From: Mycobacterium sp.
GTDB taxonomy: Bacteria; Actinomycetota; Actinomycetes; Mycobacteriales; Mycobacteriaceae
NCBI GenBank assembly: GCA_016197405.1
Contig: JACPVR010000003.1
Coordinates: forward strand, 1 to 64,000
Length of the DNA: 64,000 bases
Direction of reading: 5' to 3'
Position numbers and translations under genes: made by a program
Notes under the pieces: model-generated
What the model was told of the DNA's origin: nothing
Seen by the model: the letters and a program-made list of their open reading frames with translations, nothing else
The model's database searches: none
Shown: positions 7,588-16,308 of the stretch, piece by piece
How the letters are laid out: each line of letters begins with the position of its first letter
Numbering within the stretch: the first letter of the stretch is position 1

Positions 7588-8949
7588 TCAGATCACCGCG
7601 CCCGGATTCAGGATCCCGTCGGGGTCGAGCGCGGTTTTGATCCGTCGGTTCAGTTCCATTGCCTCTGGCCCCAGATACCCGGCCAGCCAAGGCTTCTTGA
7701 GCCGCCCGACACCATGCTCACCGGTGATGGTGCCGCCCAGGCTCACGGCCAGATCCATGATGTCGCCGAAGGCCTTGTTGGCCCGCCGGGTCATCTCGGC
7801 GTCGGCGGGGTCGTAGACGATCAGCGGGTGGGTGTTGCCGTCACCGGCATGGGCGATCACCGAGATCATCAGGCCGGTGTCGGCGGACATCTTCTCGATC
7901 GCGGCCACCAGGTCGGCCAGCGCCGAGACCGGCACCCCGACGTCTTCGAGCAGTAGTGCGCCCTTGTCCTCCACGGCCGGGATGGCGAACCGGCGAGCCA
8001 CCACGAAGGCCTCACCCTCCTCGGCATCCGATGTCGAAAATACTTCGGTGGCACCGTGTTCGGTGAAGACCGAGGCCATGAACTCGGCGTCTTCGGCTCC
8101 GGAGGGGCCACGGTCGTCGGATGTCGCGACCATCATGGCGGCCGCGTTGCGGTCCAGGCCCATCCGCAGTTTGTCCTCGACGGCGTTGATGGCGACGGCG
8201 TCCATGAACTCCAGCATGGCGGGCCGGATCTTGGCGGTGATGGCGGTGACCGCTTCACATGCACCGCGTACCGACGGGAACGTGGCGACCACTGTGCAGG
8301 CCGGGTGCTGTGGCGGCAGCAGCCGCAGGGTCACCTCGGTGATGACGCCCAGGGTGCCTTCGCTTCCCACGAAGAGTTTCGTCAGGCTCAGTCCCGCAAC
8401 ATCTTTGAGGCGTGGACCGCCGAGGGAGACCGCGGTGCCGTCGGCGAGCACCACCTGCATGCCGAGCACATAGTCGGTGGTGACGCCGTACTTTACACAG
8501 CACAATCCGCCGGCGTTGGTGGCGATGTTCCCGCCGATGCTGCAGATCTCGAACGACGACGGATCCGGGGGATACCACAGCCCGTATTCGGCGACTGCCT
8601 TCTTGACCTCGGCGTTGAGCAGGCCCGGCTGTGCCACCGCGGTCCGCGTGACGGGATCGACGGTGATATCGCGCATCTTCTCGGTGGACAGCACTATCCC
8701 GCCGTTGACCGCGGTCGCGCCGCCGGACAGGCCCGTGCCCATTCCGCGCGGCACCACCGCGATCCGGTGTCTGGTGGCCCACCGCAGAACGGTCTGGACT
8801 TCCTCGGTGCGGGTGGGGCGCACCACGGCCAGCGCGGTTCCGGCGTCCGGATCGGCGGCGCGGTCCTGTCGGTAGGAGGCGACGATGTCGGGATCGGTGA
8901 CGACGGTGCCGTCGGGGAGTTCGGCAGCCAGTTCGGCGATCGCGGACAT
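7588..8949 (-). CDS. FAD-linked oxidase, GlcD/D-2-hydroxy-acid dehydrogenase type
   Basis: A 453-residue flavoprotein with the VAO/PCMH fold. The FAD-binding N-terminal domain contains VVPRGMGTGLSGGATAV (about 65-81) and SIGGNIATNAGGLCCVKYG; the C-terminal cap has VIAHAGDGNTHPLI and ends with GEHGVGRLKKPW and PDGILNPGAVI. These are the marks of glycolate oxidase subunit GlcD and D-lactate/D-2-hydroxyglutarate dehydrogenases, which oxidise 2-hydroxy acids to 2-oxo acids. The Mtb counterpart by position is Rv1257c. It starts 9 bp after the stop of tap and is likely co-transcribed with that efflux gene. Substrate not determinable here. Confidence 0.88.
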   Translation of the reverse strand: MSAIAELAAELPDGTVVTDPDIVASYRQDRAADPDAGTALAVVRPTRTEEVQTVLRWATRHRIAVVPRGMGTGLSGGATAVNGGIVLSTEKMRDITVDPVTRTAVAQPGLLNAEVKKAVAEYGLWYPPDPSSFEICSIGGNIATNAGGLCCVKYGVTTDYVLGMQVVLADGTAVSLGGPRLKDVAGLSLTKLFVGSEGTLGVITEVTLRLLPPQHPACTVVATFPSVRGACEAVTAITAKIRPAMLEFMDAVAINAVEDKLRMGLDRNAAAMMVATSDDRGPSGAEDAEFMASVFTEHGATEVFSTSDAEEGEAFVVARRFAIPAVEDKGALLLEDVGVPVSALADLVAAIEKMSADTGLMISVIAHAGDGNTHPLIVYDPADAEMTRRANKAFGDIMDLAVSLGGTITGEHGVGRLKKPWLAGYLGPEAMELNRRIKTALDPDGILNPGAVI

Positions 8950-8958
8950 GGCCCGATC

Positions 8959-10185
8959 CTACGAGGCCGGGGACTTGTCGAGTTCGCGTAATGACGACAG
9001 GAACACCGCGAGCACGCCGATCAGCAGCATCGGCAGCGATAACGCCAGGAAGGTGGTCTGCAGTCCGGCGGCATCTGCCAGCGGGCCGGCCACGATCAGT
9101 CCCAGCGGTCCGGCGGCGTAGGTCAACGAGCCCATCACGCCGACCACCCGGCCGCGCAGATGCTGCGGCGCGCGCGTCTGCATGACGTAGTTGTAGATCG
9201 GTGCGATCGGTCCGTACACCAGGCCCACCAGCGCGCACAGCGCCAGGATCAGCGGCAACGGCGGCAGGAACGCGATCACCGTCATCGCCACGCCGAGTGT
9301 CAGCACCGCGACCAGCATGGTGGTGCGCTTGCGCATGTACCTGCTCAGCAGGGCATAACCCAATGCCCCGACCAGCCCGCCGAGCGACAGCGCCATCAGC
9401 ACCCAGCCCAGGTGTGCCGGCTCGTTGCGGTCGGTGAAGTACTTCGGGAACAGCACCGACTCCATCGGCATGTACAGCCCCGTGACGGTCAGGTCGACGA
9501 ATGCCAGGGTGCGCAGCACCTTGGTGTTCCACACGAACCGCAGACCTTCGACGATGCCGGACCACACGCCGTCGGGCAGTTTGTTGGCATCTGGTCTGCC
9601 GGCACCCTCCAGGCGCAGCGCCGAGATCGCCAGGATCGACAGCAGGAATGCAGCGGCGGTGACCCACATGGTGTTGACGCCACCCAGGGTCGCGATCAGC
9701 AGACCGCCGATTCCGGGGCCGACGATATAGGCCAGGTTGAACACCGCCTCGTAGACGCTGTTGGCGTGGTCCAGGCTCCAGCCGGCGCGGTCGGCGGCCT
9801 CGGGCAGCATCGTCTCGCGTGCCGTCATGCCGGCCGGGTCGAAGAACGCTCCCAGTGCGGCCAGTGCCGCCAGTACGCCGACGTTGACGGCGTCGACACC
9901 GAAGCTCAGGGCGATCACCGGAACCGCGACCACCGACAGTCCCGACAGCAGATCGGAGATCATCGAGACGCGGCGCCGGCCCAGGTAGTCGACGGCGGCG
10001 CCGGCGATCAGGGTGGCGACCAGCAGCGGCAGCGTGCCGGCCATGGCGACGATCGAGGCGTCCAGTGCCGAGCCGTTTCGCTGCAGCACCAGCCAGGGGA
10101 AGGCCACCATCGAAATGCCGTTACCGGCTCCGGCCATCAACGCGGCGAACAGGATGGTCAGGACGGGACCGCGCTTGGTTGCCAT
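8959..10185 (-). CDS. tap: Tap multidrug efflux pump (MFS)
   Basis: A 408-residue 12-helix major facilitator that strongly resembles Mtb Tap (Rv1258c), with shared blocks such as VAFPWLVLQR near residue 28, AVDYLGRRRVSM, and PMESVLFPKYFTD. Tap pumps export tetracycline, spectinomycin and aminoglycosides using the proton gradient and help maintain envelope integrity in mycobacteria. In Mtb the gene belongs to the WhiB7 regulon; I could not identify a convincing AT-rich WhiB7 element in the 102 bp upstream. It leads a probable two-gene unit with the FAD-linked oxidase. Confidence 0.93.
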   Translation of the reverse strand: MATKRGPVLTILFAALMAGAGNGISMVAFPWLVLQRNGSALDASIVAMAGTLPLLVATLIAGAAVDYLGRRRVSMISDLLSGLSVVAVPVIALSFGVDAVNVGVLAALAALGAFFDPAGMTARETMLPEAADRAGWSLDHANSVYEAVFNLAYIVGPGIGGLLIATLGGVNTMWVTAAAFLLSILAISALRLEGAGRPDANKLPDGVWSGIVEGLRFVWNTKVLRTLAFVDLTVTGLYMPMESVLFPKYFTDRNEPAHLGWVLMALSLGGLVGALGYALLSRYMRKRTTMLVAVLTLGVAMTVIAFLPPLPLILALCALVGLVYGPIAPIYNYVMQTRAPQHLRGRVVGVMGSLTYAAGPLGLIVAGPLADAAGLQTTFLALSLPMLLIGVLAVFLSSLRELDKSPAS

Positions 10186-10287
10186 GGCGGGGGAAATCTA
10201 GCAGCGCACACCCATCGGCGGCCAGAGATTTCCGGCCCTTGATGCGCTCGGCGGGCCGGTTGGTGCCGCCGCGATTAACCTGACGAG

Positions 10288-11229
10288 GTGTTCGAGGCCG
10301 GCGACATCCTCGCGGGGTACACCGTTGAGGCGTACCTGGGTGGGGGCAGCACGGCCGATGTCTACCGTGCCCGGCGTAATGACGACGGCACCCTGGTGGC
10401 GCTGAAGGTTCTGCACACCGACGCCACGAGCTATGAACGCGCCAGGGATCGTTTCGTCCGCGAGTTCACCATCGCCTCGATGCTGCGGCATCGTCATATC
10501 GTGGCGATGTACGGCCACGGCGAGGTCGACTCGCACCCGGCGCAGCGACCCACCGCATTGCAGTCCGGTGCCTATCCGCCGTCGCCGGGCACGTTGTGGA
10601 TGAGCATGCAGTATGTCGACGGGCCGCAATCATCGGTGCTGATCCCGGCAGGCCCGGCCGAGCCGGATGTCGAGACCATCGTGCTCATCGCCGGCCAGAT
10701 CGCCGATGCGCTGGATTACGCGCATTCCCAAGACATTCTGCACCGCGACGTCAAACCGGCGAACATACTTCTCGACGGCGATCGGCGTAACGCCTACCTG
10801 ACCGATTTCGGCATCGCGCAGCTCGTGGACGATGCCAAACCGCTGGCCCGCAATGGTCGGGTCGAGGGCTCGATCGCTTATGCGTCACCGGAATTGCTAC
10901 AGGGGCAACAATTGTCGCCGGCGACAGATCTTTACGGGTTGGCGTGCACCTTGTTCGAGTGGTTGACCGGGCAGCCGCCCTTTCCGCGCGCGACCACTTT
11001 CGCCATCACCTATGCTCAGATTCGCGATCCGATTCCCCTTGTGACATCGCGCCGATCGTGGCTGCCGTCCGGGTTGGACGCGGTCTTCGGCAAAGCGCTG
11101 TCGAAAAGCCCGCCACAACGCTATTCGTCGTGTTCGGAGTTCGTCGACATCGTCGCTCGCACCCTGCGCGACGTGCCGGTTCCGCGTCGAACGCCGAGTC
11201 GTCGATGGTGGCTACCGAGCCGGGCGTAA
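10288..11229 (+). CDS. Soluble Ser/Thr protein kinase (PknB-like catalytic domain)
   Basis: A 313-residue Hanks-type kinase. The glycine-rich loop is LGGGSTADVY (18-27), the ATP lysine K40 (VALKVL), the catalytic loop HRDVKPAN (152-159, D154), DFG at 173-175 and the P+1/APE-equivalent SPE at 200-202. All catalytic residues are present. An insert of about 18 residues sits at 84-102 before the hinge. The protein ends soon after the kinase fold (RRTPSRRWWLPSRA) with no transmembrane helix or sensor domain, unlike most mycobacterial Pkn proteins. GTG 10288 lies six bases after TAACCT, suggesting a leaderless mRNA. It is an insertion relative to the Mtb order tap-udgB. Confidence 0.9.
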   Translation: MFEAGDILAGYTVEAYLGGGSTADVYRARRNDDGTLVALKVLHTDATSYERARDRFVREFTIASMLRHRHIVAMYGHGEVDSHPAQRPTALQSGAYPPSPGTLWMSMQYVDGPQSSVLIPAGPAEPDVETIVLIAGQIADALDYAHSQDILHRDVKPANILLDGDRRNAYLTDFGIAQLVDDAKPLARNGRVEGSIAYASPELLQGQQLSPATDLYGLACTLFEWLTGQPPFPRATTFAITYAQIRDPIPLVTSRRSWLPSGLDAVFGKALSKSPPQRYSSCSEFVDIVARTLRDVPVPRRTPSRRWWLPSRA

Positions 11230-11483
11230 CCGCAGTACCACACATTCAAACCCGAATTCAGTACGAAAAATAGTGGTTTACAACATGTTTCAAACACCGT
11301 GTTGATACGGGTGAAACATGGGTTGCGCAATATTTACATTGCTCCGCTTTCGCCTCTGGTTACCCGGCGTTAAGGTTTGGTCCAGCTCAGTCGAGGGGGG
11401 CCACTCGAAGTTCGATTGAGACCGAGTGGGGCTGGTGTCCGACATTCATGCCTGTGTTCGCACCTACGTAGTTAAGGGACGGT
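11230..11483 (+). promoter_or_regulatory. Upstream region of ansP with two potential structured elements
   Basis: This 254-bp gap is more AT-rich than its neighbours. It holds a 9-bp perfect inverted repeat, CATGTTTCA (11284-11292) and TGAAACATG (11312-11320), whose interior can also pair (CCGT/ACGG). Further down lies a leader-like structure at 11382-11435. TAAGGGACGG just before the ATG at 11484 gives a weak ribosome site. The first element is 54 bp after the kinase stop, so it could be a terminator or an operator. No transcription start can be fixed by eye. Confidence 0.55.
11382..11435 (+). promoter_or_regulatory. Candidate alternative-hairpin leader of ansP
   Basis: The outer arms CCAGC (11382-11386) and GCTGG (11431-11435) enclose CCACTCG (11401-11407) pairing with CGAGTGG (11423-11429). 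The same CTCGA (11404-11408) can instead pair with TCGAG (11391-11395), so two mutually exclusive hairpins are possible. This is the geometry of a conditional leader, but the pairing could be chance in GC-rich DNA and no known riboswitch class is recognised. Confidence 0.35.
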
Positions 11484-12983
11484 ATGACAGCCGAATCACC
11501 GACCAGTTACGACAATTCAGCACTTGCCCACGAAGACGAGGGTTATCACAAGGCGCTCAAACCGCGCCAGATCCAGATGATCGCCATCGGCGGTGCGATC
11601 GGTACCGGCCTTTTCATGGGTGCGGGCAGCCGGCTGAACAGCGCCGGGCCGGGATTGTTCCTGGTCTATGCATTCTGTGGAATCTTCGTGTTCTTCATCA
11701 TGCGTGCGCTCGGTGAGCTGGTCCTGCACCGGCCGTCATCGGGATCATTCGTCTCTTATGCGCGCGAATTCTTCGGTGAGAAGACCGCTTACGTCACCGG
11801 CTGGCTCTACTTCTTCAACTGGGCCGCAACCGCCATCGTCGACGTCACCGCCGTCGCACTCTACGTGCACTACTGGGGCATGTTCGAGGCGATACCGCAG
11901 TGGACGATCGCCCTGGTGGCACTCGGCATCGTGCTCACCATGAACATCATCTCGGTGAAACTGTTCGGCGAGATGGAGTTCTGGGCGTCGATCATCAAGG
12001 TGGCCGCATTGGTGACATTCCTGGTCGTCGGGTTCATATTCCTGGCCGGCCGGTTCGAGATCCAGGGTCAGTCAACCGGTTTCAGCGTCATCAGCGATAG
12101 CGGCGGGTTGTTCCCCTCCGGCATGTTCGCCCTGGTGATCGTCACCTCCGGTGTCATCTTCGCTTATGCAGCAGTCGAACTCGTCGGCATCGCGGCGGGC
12201 GAGACCGAGAATCCCGAGAAGGTGATGCCGCGTGCCATCAACTCGGTCGTCATGCGAATCGCCGTTTTCTACGTCGGCTCGCTGATCCTGCTGGCACTGT
12301 TGTTGCCCTACACCGACTATCACAAGGGTGAGAGCCCCTTCGTGACGTTCTTCTCCAAGATTGGGGTGCCCGCCGCCGGCGGCATCATGAACCTGGTGGT
12401 GCTCACCGCGGCCATGTCGAGCCTCAACGCCGGGCTGTACTCCACCGGGCGCATCCTGCGGTCGATGTCGATGAACGGCAGCGCACCGGAGTTCACCGGG
12501 AAGATGAACCGTAACGGCGTTCCGTTCGGTGGCATCGCATTGACCGCCGGGCTGACCCTGCTCGGTGTCGTGCTCAACCTGTTCGTCCCCGAGGAAGCGT
12601 TCAACATCGCGTTGGACCTGTCGGCGCTGGGCATCATCTCCACCTGGGCGATGATCATGGCCTGCCAGATTCAGCTGTACCGCTGGGAGCAGAAGGGCAT
12701 CCTGCAGCGGCCCAAGTTCCGGCTGCCCGGTACGCCCTACACCAGCTACGCGACGCTGATATTCCTGTTCGCCGTCACGGCGCTGATGTGCTACGAGAAC
12801 ATCTGGAACCTGATCGCGATCTTCGTCATCGGGCCGATGCTGGTCGCCGGCTGGTATGCCGTACGTCCCAAGGTCCTGTCGATGGCCGAGGCGCGCGTCG
12901 GCTACACCGGTGAGTACCCGGTGATCCCACAGCCGCCGATCCCCGAAGAACCGCACTTCGGCAAGCACGACGACGACAAGTAG
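11484..12983 (+). CDS. ansP: L-asparagine permease (AnsP-type amino acid permease)
   Basis: A 499-residue APC-superfamily (AAT family) transporter. The N terminus reads [30 protein letters not shown], with the unwound substrate-binding helix 1 motif GGAIGTGLF, and [24 protein letters not shown] is nearly identical in Mtb AnsP1/AnsP2. About 12 transmembrane helices span residues 30-465, with a hydrophilic charged tail ([12 protein letters not shown]). AnsP imports L-asparagine; AnsP2 also serves aspartate/asparagine uptake in Mtb, so the exact substrate is inferred. The gene is followed 16 bp later by a very strong hairpin. Confidence 0.9.
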   Translation: MTAESPTSYDNSALAHEDEGYHKALKPRQIQMIAIGGAIGTGLFMGAGSRLNSAGPGLFLVYAFCGIFVFFIMRALGELVLHRPSSGSFVSYAREFFGEKTAYVTGWLYFFNWAATAIVDVTAVALYVHYWGMFEAIPQWTIALVALGIVLTMNIISVKLFGEMEFWASIIKVAALVTFLVVGFIFLAGRFEIQGQSTGFSVISDSGGLFPSGMFALVIVTSGVIFAYAAVELVGIAAGETENPEKVMPRAINSVVMRIAVFYVGSLILLALLLPYTDYHKGESPFVTFFSKIGVPAAGGIMNLVVLTAAMSSLNAGLYSTGRILRSMSMNGSAPEFTGKMNRNGVPFGGIALTAGLTLLGVVLNLFVPEEAFNIALDLSALGIISTWAMIMACQIQLYRWEQKGILQRPKFRLPGTPYTSYATLIFLFAVTALMCYENIWNLIAIFVIGPMLVAGWYAVRPKVLSMAEARVGYTGEYPVIPQPPIPEEPHFGKHDDDK

Positions 12984-12999
12984 GGACTGATCACGAACA

Positions 13000-13034
13000 C
13001 ACCCCATCGTGGCCCGCTCGGGCACGATGGGGTG
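13000..13034 (+). terminator. Strong hairpin after ansP, running into the udgB start
   Basis: CACCCCATCGTG (13000-13011) pairs perfectly with CACGATGGGGTG (13023-13034): 12 bp, with three further pairs (CCC/GGG) inside. It begins 16 bp after the ansP stop. No T-tract follows, as is usual for mycobacterial intrinsic-like terminators. The right arm contains the GTG (13032-13034) and abuts the ATG (13035) of udgB, so folding would also mask the udgB start on read-through mRNA. Confidence 0.65.
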
Positions 13035-13850
13035 ATGTTCGTCCACCCGCGCACCGGCCGCGGATTCGCGTCCCCGGTTCCGCCCGGGACGGGATGGCCC
13101 GGCGACCCGGCGACCGCCTCGACCCCGGTCGCCGCGGATGCCGGTGCCGTCAGCTCACTGGCGGCGCGGGCGACATCGATCGCCGACCTCGATGCCGAGG
13201 TCAGCGTCTGCCGGGCCTGCCCCCGGTTGGTCACCTGGCGCGAGGAGGTCGCCGCTATCAAGCGGCGCGCCTACGCCGACCAGCCGTACTGGGGACGCCC
13301 GGTGACCGGTTGGGGATCGGCTCGGCCACGGATCCTGATCGTCGGGCTGGCGCCTGCGGCGCACGGTGCCAACCGGACCGGCCGGGTTTTCACCGGCGAC
13401 CGCTCAGGTGATCAGCTGTTCGCCGCGCTGTACCGGTGCGGGCTGGTCAGCCAACCGACAAGCGTCGACGCCGCGGATGGTTTGCGAGCCAACAAGATTC
13501 GCATCACCGCACCGGTCCGGTGTGCGCCGCCCGCCAACGCCCCGACACCGGCGGAACGCGACACCTGCGCGCCTTGGCTGACCGCCGAGTGGGCGTTGAT
13601 CGCCGCGCATGTCCGCGTCGTGGTCGCCCTCGGCGGCTTCGCCTGGCAGGTGGCGCTCGGGATGCTCGCCGATCAGGTGCCGGCCGGCGCCAAACCGAAA
13701 TTCGGGCACGGTGTGGTCGCCGAACTGGATGGCGGTCTGCAGCTGCTCGGCTGCTATCACCCCAGCCAGCAGAACATGTTCACCGGCCGGCTCACCCCGG
13801 CGATGCTCGACGATGTCTTCACCGACGCCCGCCACCGCGCCCGCATCTGA
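13035..13850 (+). CDS. udgB: Family 5 uracil-DNA glycosylase (UdgB)
   Basis: A 271-residue Fe-S uracil-DNA glycosylase, matching Mtb Rv1259. The active-site motif [14 protein letters not shown] is at about 104-117, and the DNA-binding motif YHPSQQN (241-247) with H242 is near the C terminus. The four cluster ligands are C59, C62, C163 and C178. Family 5 enzymes lack the catalytic Asp/Asn of classical UDGs and remove uracil, hypoxanthine and ethenocytosine from double-stranded DNA, which suits high-GC genomes prone to cytosine deamination. ATG 13035 is chosen; GTG 13032 directly before it is possible. It is the first gene of a block collinear with Mtb Rv1259-Rv1264. Confidence 0.92.
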   Translation: MFVHPRTGRGFASPVPPGTGWPGDPATASTPVAADAGAVSSLAARATSIADLDAEVSVCRACPRLVTWREEVAAIKRRAYADQPYWGRPVTGWGSARPRILIVGLAPAAHGANRTGRVFTGDRSGDQLFAALYRCGLVSQPTSVDAADGLRANKIRITAPVRCAPPANAPTPAERDTCAPWLTAEWALIAAHVRVVVALGGFAWQVALGMLADQVPAGAKPKFGHGVVAELDGGLQLLGCYHPSQQNMFTGRLTPAMLDDVFTDARHRARI

Positions 13851-13888
13851 GCGATTTCGGCGTGTTGGGTTGGGTGTTGACTAGTTCT

Positions 13889-14932
13889 ATGCGGCTTTCT
13901 GTCCTCGACCTGGTGCCGGTGCGCACCGACCAGACCACCTCCGACGCGCTGGCTGCCACGGTCACGCTGGCCCAGACCGCTGATCGGCTCGGCTTCACCC
14001 GGTACTGGGTCGCCGAACACCACAACATGCCCGCCGTCGCGGCCACCAGCCCGCCGGTGCTGCTGGCTTACCTGGCCGCCCAGACCTCCCATATCCGGCT
14101 GGGGTCGGGCGGGGTGATGCTGCCCAACCACGCGCCGCTGGCCGTGGCCGAGCAGTTCGCCCTGCTGGAGGCGGCGGCGCCCGGGCGTATCGACCTGGGG
14201 CTGGGCCGCGCACCCGGTAGCGATCCGGTGGTGTCGATGGTGCTGCGGGGCGGACGCGACGAGACCGATATCGACAAGTTCCCGCAATATCTCGACGAGG
14301 TGGCCGCCATGATGAGCGCCACTGGCGTCCGCATCGAATTGCCCGCCCGGCTGCAACGTGCCGACTACATCCTCAAGGCGACGCCGGCCGCCGCGGGGGA
14401 GCCGCGACTGTGGCTTCTGGGGTCGTCGATGTACTCCGCGCATCTGGCCGCCGCCAAGGGACTGCCATATGTGTTCGCCCACCACTTCTCCGGCATGGGT
14501 ACCGACGAGGCGCTCGACATCTACCGCTCGGAGTTCCGGCCCAGCGATTTCGGCACCGAACCGGTCACCTTCCTGACGGTCAATGCCTCGGTGGCACCGA
14601 CCCGCGAGGAGGCCGAGGCCGCGCTGCTGCCCAATCTGCAGATGATGGCGAAACTGCGCACCGGGCAACCCCTGACCGCGCTCGACCTGATCGAGGACGC
14701 GCAGGCCGCGGTGCCGACGGCGCACGAGCAGGCCATCATCGACGCCGGCCGGGCCAAGTCCATCGTGGGCGCGCCCGCCGAGGCCGCCGATCAGCTGCGC
14801 GCGCTCGCGCAGCGCTTCGACGTCGACGAGGTGATGGTGAACCCGGTCGGTTCCGCGCACCGCGGCGACGATCCGGCGTCGGCGACCGCGCGCGAGACCA
14901 CGCTGGAGCTACTGGCCAAGGAACTGTTCTAA
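13889..14932 (+). CDS. LLM-class flavin-dependent oxidoreductase (MsnO8/YhbW type)
   Basis: A 347-residue luciferase-like TIM-barrel protein. MRLSVLDLVPV at the start, WVAEHHNMPAVAATSPPVLL (about 34-53), GSGGVMLPNHAPLAVAEQF and LGLGRAPGSDP are signatures of the LLM group that includes E. coli YhbW and the MsnO8 subfamily. Members use FMN or F420 with an unknown substrate. ATG 13889 is the first start fitting the family N terminus. The 3' end overlaps the convergent nitroreductase-like gene by 4 bp. It sits where Mtb has a different oxidoreductase (Rv1260). Confidence 0.88.
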   Translation: MRLSVLDLVPVRTDQTTSDALAATVTLAQTADRLGFTRYWVAEHHNMPAVAATSPPVLLAYLAAQTSHIRLGSGGVMLPNHAPLAVAEQFALLEAAAPGRIDLGLGRAPGSDPVVSMVLRGGRDETDIDKFPQYLDEVAAMMSATGVRIELPARLQRADYILKATPAAAGEPRLWLLGSSMYSAHLAAAKGLPYVFAHHFSGMGTDEALDIYRSEFRPSDFGTEPVTFLTVNASVAPTREEAEAALLPNLQMMAKLRTGQPLTALDLIEDAQAAVPTAHEQAIIDAGRAKSIVGAPAEAADQLRALAQRFDVDEVMVNPVGSAHRGDDPASATARETTLELLAKELF

Positions 14933-15369
14933 CGCGGTGTCAGGACTATCACCGGGATCGGACGCGGCGTCCGCTTCTGGTAGTCGCGGTACCTGTTGCT
15001 GTTGTTCTTGTTGGCGATATCCCAGAGCCGGCCGTAATCGGCGTCGTCGGGTGTGACGATGCGGGCTGTGGCCGGTAGCCGTCGCGGCCCCAGGTTGATC
15101 TCGACATCAGGATGCGCCTTGAGGTTGTGGTACCAGGCCGGGAACCGGTGGGCCCCACCGTTGGACGCCACGATCAGGTACCGGCCGCCGTCCTCGGCGT
15201 AGGTCAACGTGTGCGTGCGAGGCTGGCCGGTCTTGGCGCCGACGGTGTGCAGCAGCAGGCTGTTGGGCATTCCCGGCACCCATTGCCCGATCCAGCCCCC
15301 GGTGCGTTGGTAGACGGTGTCGTGGACGCGCAGGAATGCGAAAACGGCGCGTTCGACGGTGCGGTTCAC
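14929..15369 (-). CDS. Deazaflavin (F420)-dependent nitroreductase-family protein
   Basis: A 146-residue split-barrel protein of the Ddn group. SLLLHTVGAKTGQPRTHTLTY followed by YLIVASNGGAHRFPAWYHNL is the F420-binding pattern seen in Ddn and Rv1261c; Rv1261c is also its positional counterpart. Such proteins reduce quinones or nitro compounds with reduced F420 at the membrane. The GTG start (15369) overlaps the TGA of the HIT gene (GTGA), so it is translationally coupled as the last gene of a VOC-HIT-Ddn run. Confidence 0.9.
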   Translation of the reverse strand: MNRTVERAVFAFLRVHDTVYQRTGGWIGQWVPGMPNSLLLHTVGAKTGQPRTHTLTYAEDGGRYLIVASNGGAHRFPAWYHNLKAHPDVEINLGPRRLPATARIVTPDDADYGRLWDIANKNNSNRYRDYQKRTPRPIPVIVLTPR

Positions 15370-15788
15370 GGCTGCGCCGCCAGTGCGGTGCGCAGGATCG
15401 CGCCGGTGGCTTCGCGATCGGGGTCACGGCGCACCACCAGCCCTTTGGCGAACGACAGTTTGTCGCCGGTCTGCCGCGGTGCGACGTGCAGATGGATGTG
15501 GAACACGGTCTGGAATGCGGCTTTACCGTCGTTGATGACGATGTTGTTGCCGTCGGCGTGCAACTCCGAGACCCGCGCGGCCTTGGCGATGCGCTGCCCC
15601 AGGGTGACCATGCCCGCGATGGTCTCCGCCGGGGTGTCGGTCAGGTCGACGGTGTGCTTCTTGGGCAGCACCAGGGTGTGACCACGCACGATGGGGCGGA
15701 TATCGAGGATGGCGAGGTAGTCGTCGTCCTCGTGGATACGGATCGCGGGAGCCTCCCCGGCGACGATGGCGCAGAACACGCATGACAT
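15366..15788 (-). CDS. HIT-family nucleotide-binding protein
   Basis: A 140-residue histidine-triad protein, counterpart of Mtb Rv1262c. The N terminus MSCVFCAIVAGEAPA and the triad HIHLHVAP (in VFHIHLHVAPR, near residue 105) define the Hint branch, which hydrolyses AMP or purine phosphoramidates. The CxxC near the N terminus may bind zinc as in other Hint proteins. The start at 15788 matches the family N terminus; an upstream in-frame ATG would add a non-homologous extension. Confidence 0.9.
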   Translation of the reverse strand: MSCVFCAIVAGEAPAIRIHEDDDYLAILDIRPIVRGHTLVLPKKHTVDLTDTPAETIAGMVTLGQRIAKAARVSELHADGNNIVINDGKAAFQTVFHIHLHVAPRQTGDKLSFAKGLVVRRDPDREATGAILRTALAAQP

Positions 15789-15813
15789 GGCGCCACCGTA
15801 ACCAACACCGGCG

Positions 15814-16281
15814 TCACAGGTTGTCGCTGCCCCACTCGGCAAGTCGACGTTCGCGCTCGGCTGCCGAGACCTCTTCGACACGGGTCATCACGGCCCAGCG
15901 TTGTCCGAACGGGTCGACGATGGACGCGAACCGGTCGCCGGTGACGAAAGTGGACACGGGCTCGCGGATGGTGGCCCCGGCCCGCTCGGCGCGGGCCACC
16001 ACGTCGTCGACATCCGCGCAGTACAACACCATCGAATGCGTCACGGAATCACCGGCTTCCGGTGCCGCGAGACCATACTGCGGGTTCGGATCCGACAGTT
16101 GCAGCCGGCCGGTGCCGAAGTCGAGTTCGGCGTGCGCGATGGCGTCGTCGGGGCCCGTCATCTTCTCGACCAGCTCCGCACCGAACACCGACGTATAGAA
16201 GTCGATGGCCGCCGCGGCACCGTCGATGACGAGGAACGGGGTCAGGCTGGTGTATCCCTGCGGGATCGGTGTGACGGTCAT
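15814..16281 (-). CDS. VOC/glyoxalase-like protein (PhnB-type)
   Basis: A 155-residue vicinal-oxygen-chelate protein. GYTSLTPFLVIDGAAAAIDFYTSVFGAE at the start and FVTGDRFASIVDPFGQRWAVMTR near 120-140 match the PhnB-like subgroup (YurT/PhnB). Metal-binding residues are degenerate in this subgroup and most members have no assigned reaction. It is the first gene of a minus-strand run with the HIT and Ddn-like genes and is divergent from the AraC regulator (27-bp gap). Confidence 0.82.
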   Translation of the reverse strand: MTVTPIPQGYTSLTPFLVIDGAAAAIDFYTSVFGAELVEKMTGPDDAIAHAELDFGTGRLQLSDPNPQYGLAAPEAGDSVTHSMVLYCADVDDVVARAERAGATIREPVSTFVTGDRFASIVDPFGQRWAVMTRVEEVSAAERERRLAEWGSDNL

Positions 16282-16308
16282 ATCGACGAGTTTTCTAGGC
16301 TGGGATGC

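Noticed and set aside
11382..11435. 6C-type actinobacterial RNA
   Set aside because: Only one run of six C's (on the minus strand) is present and there are not two C-loop hairpins.
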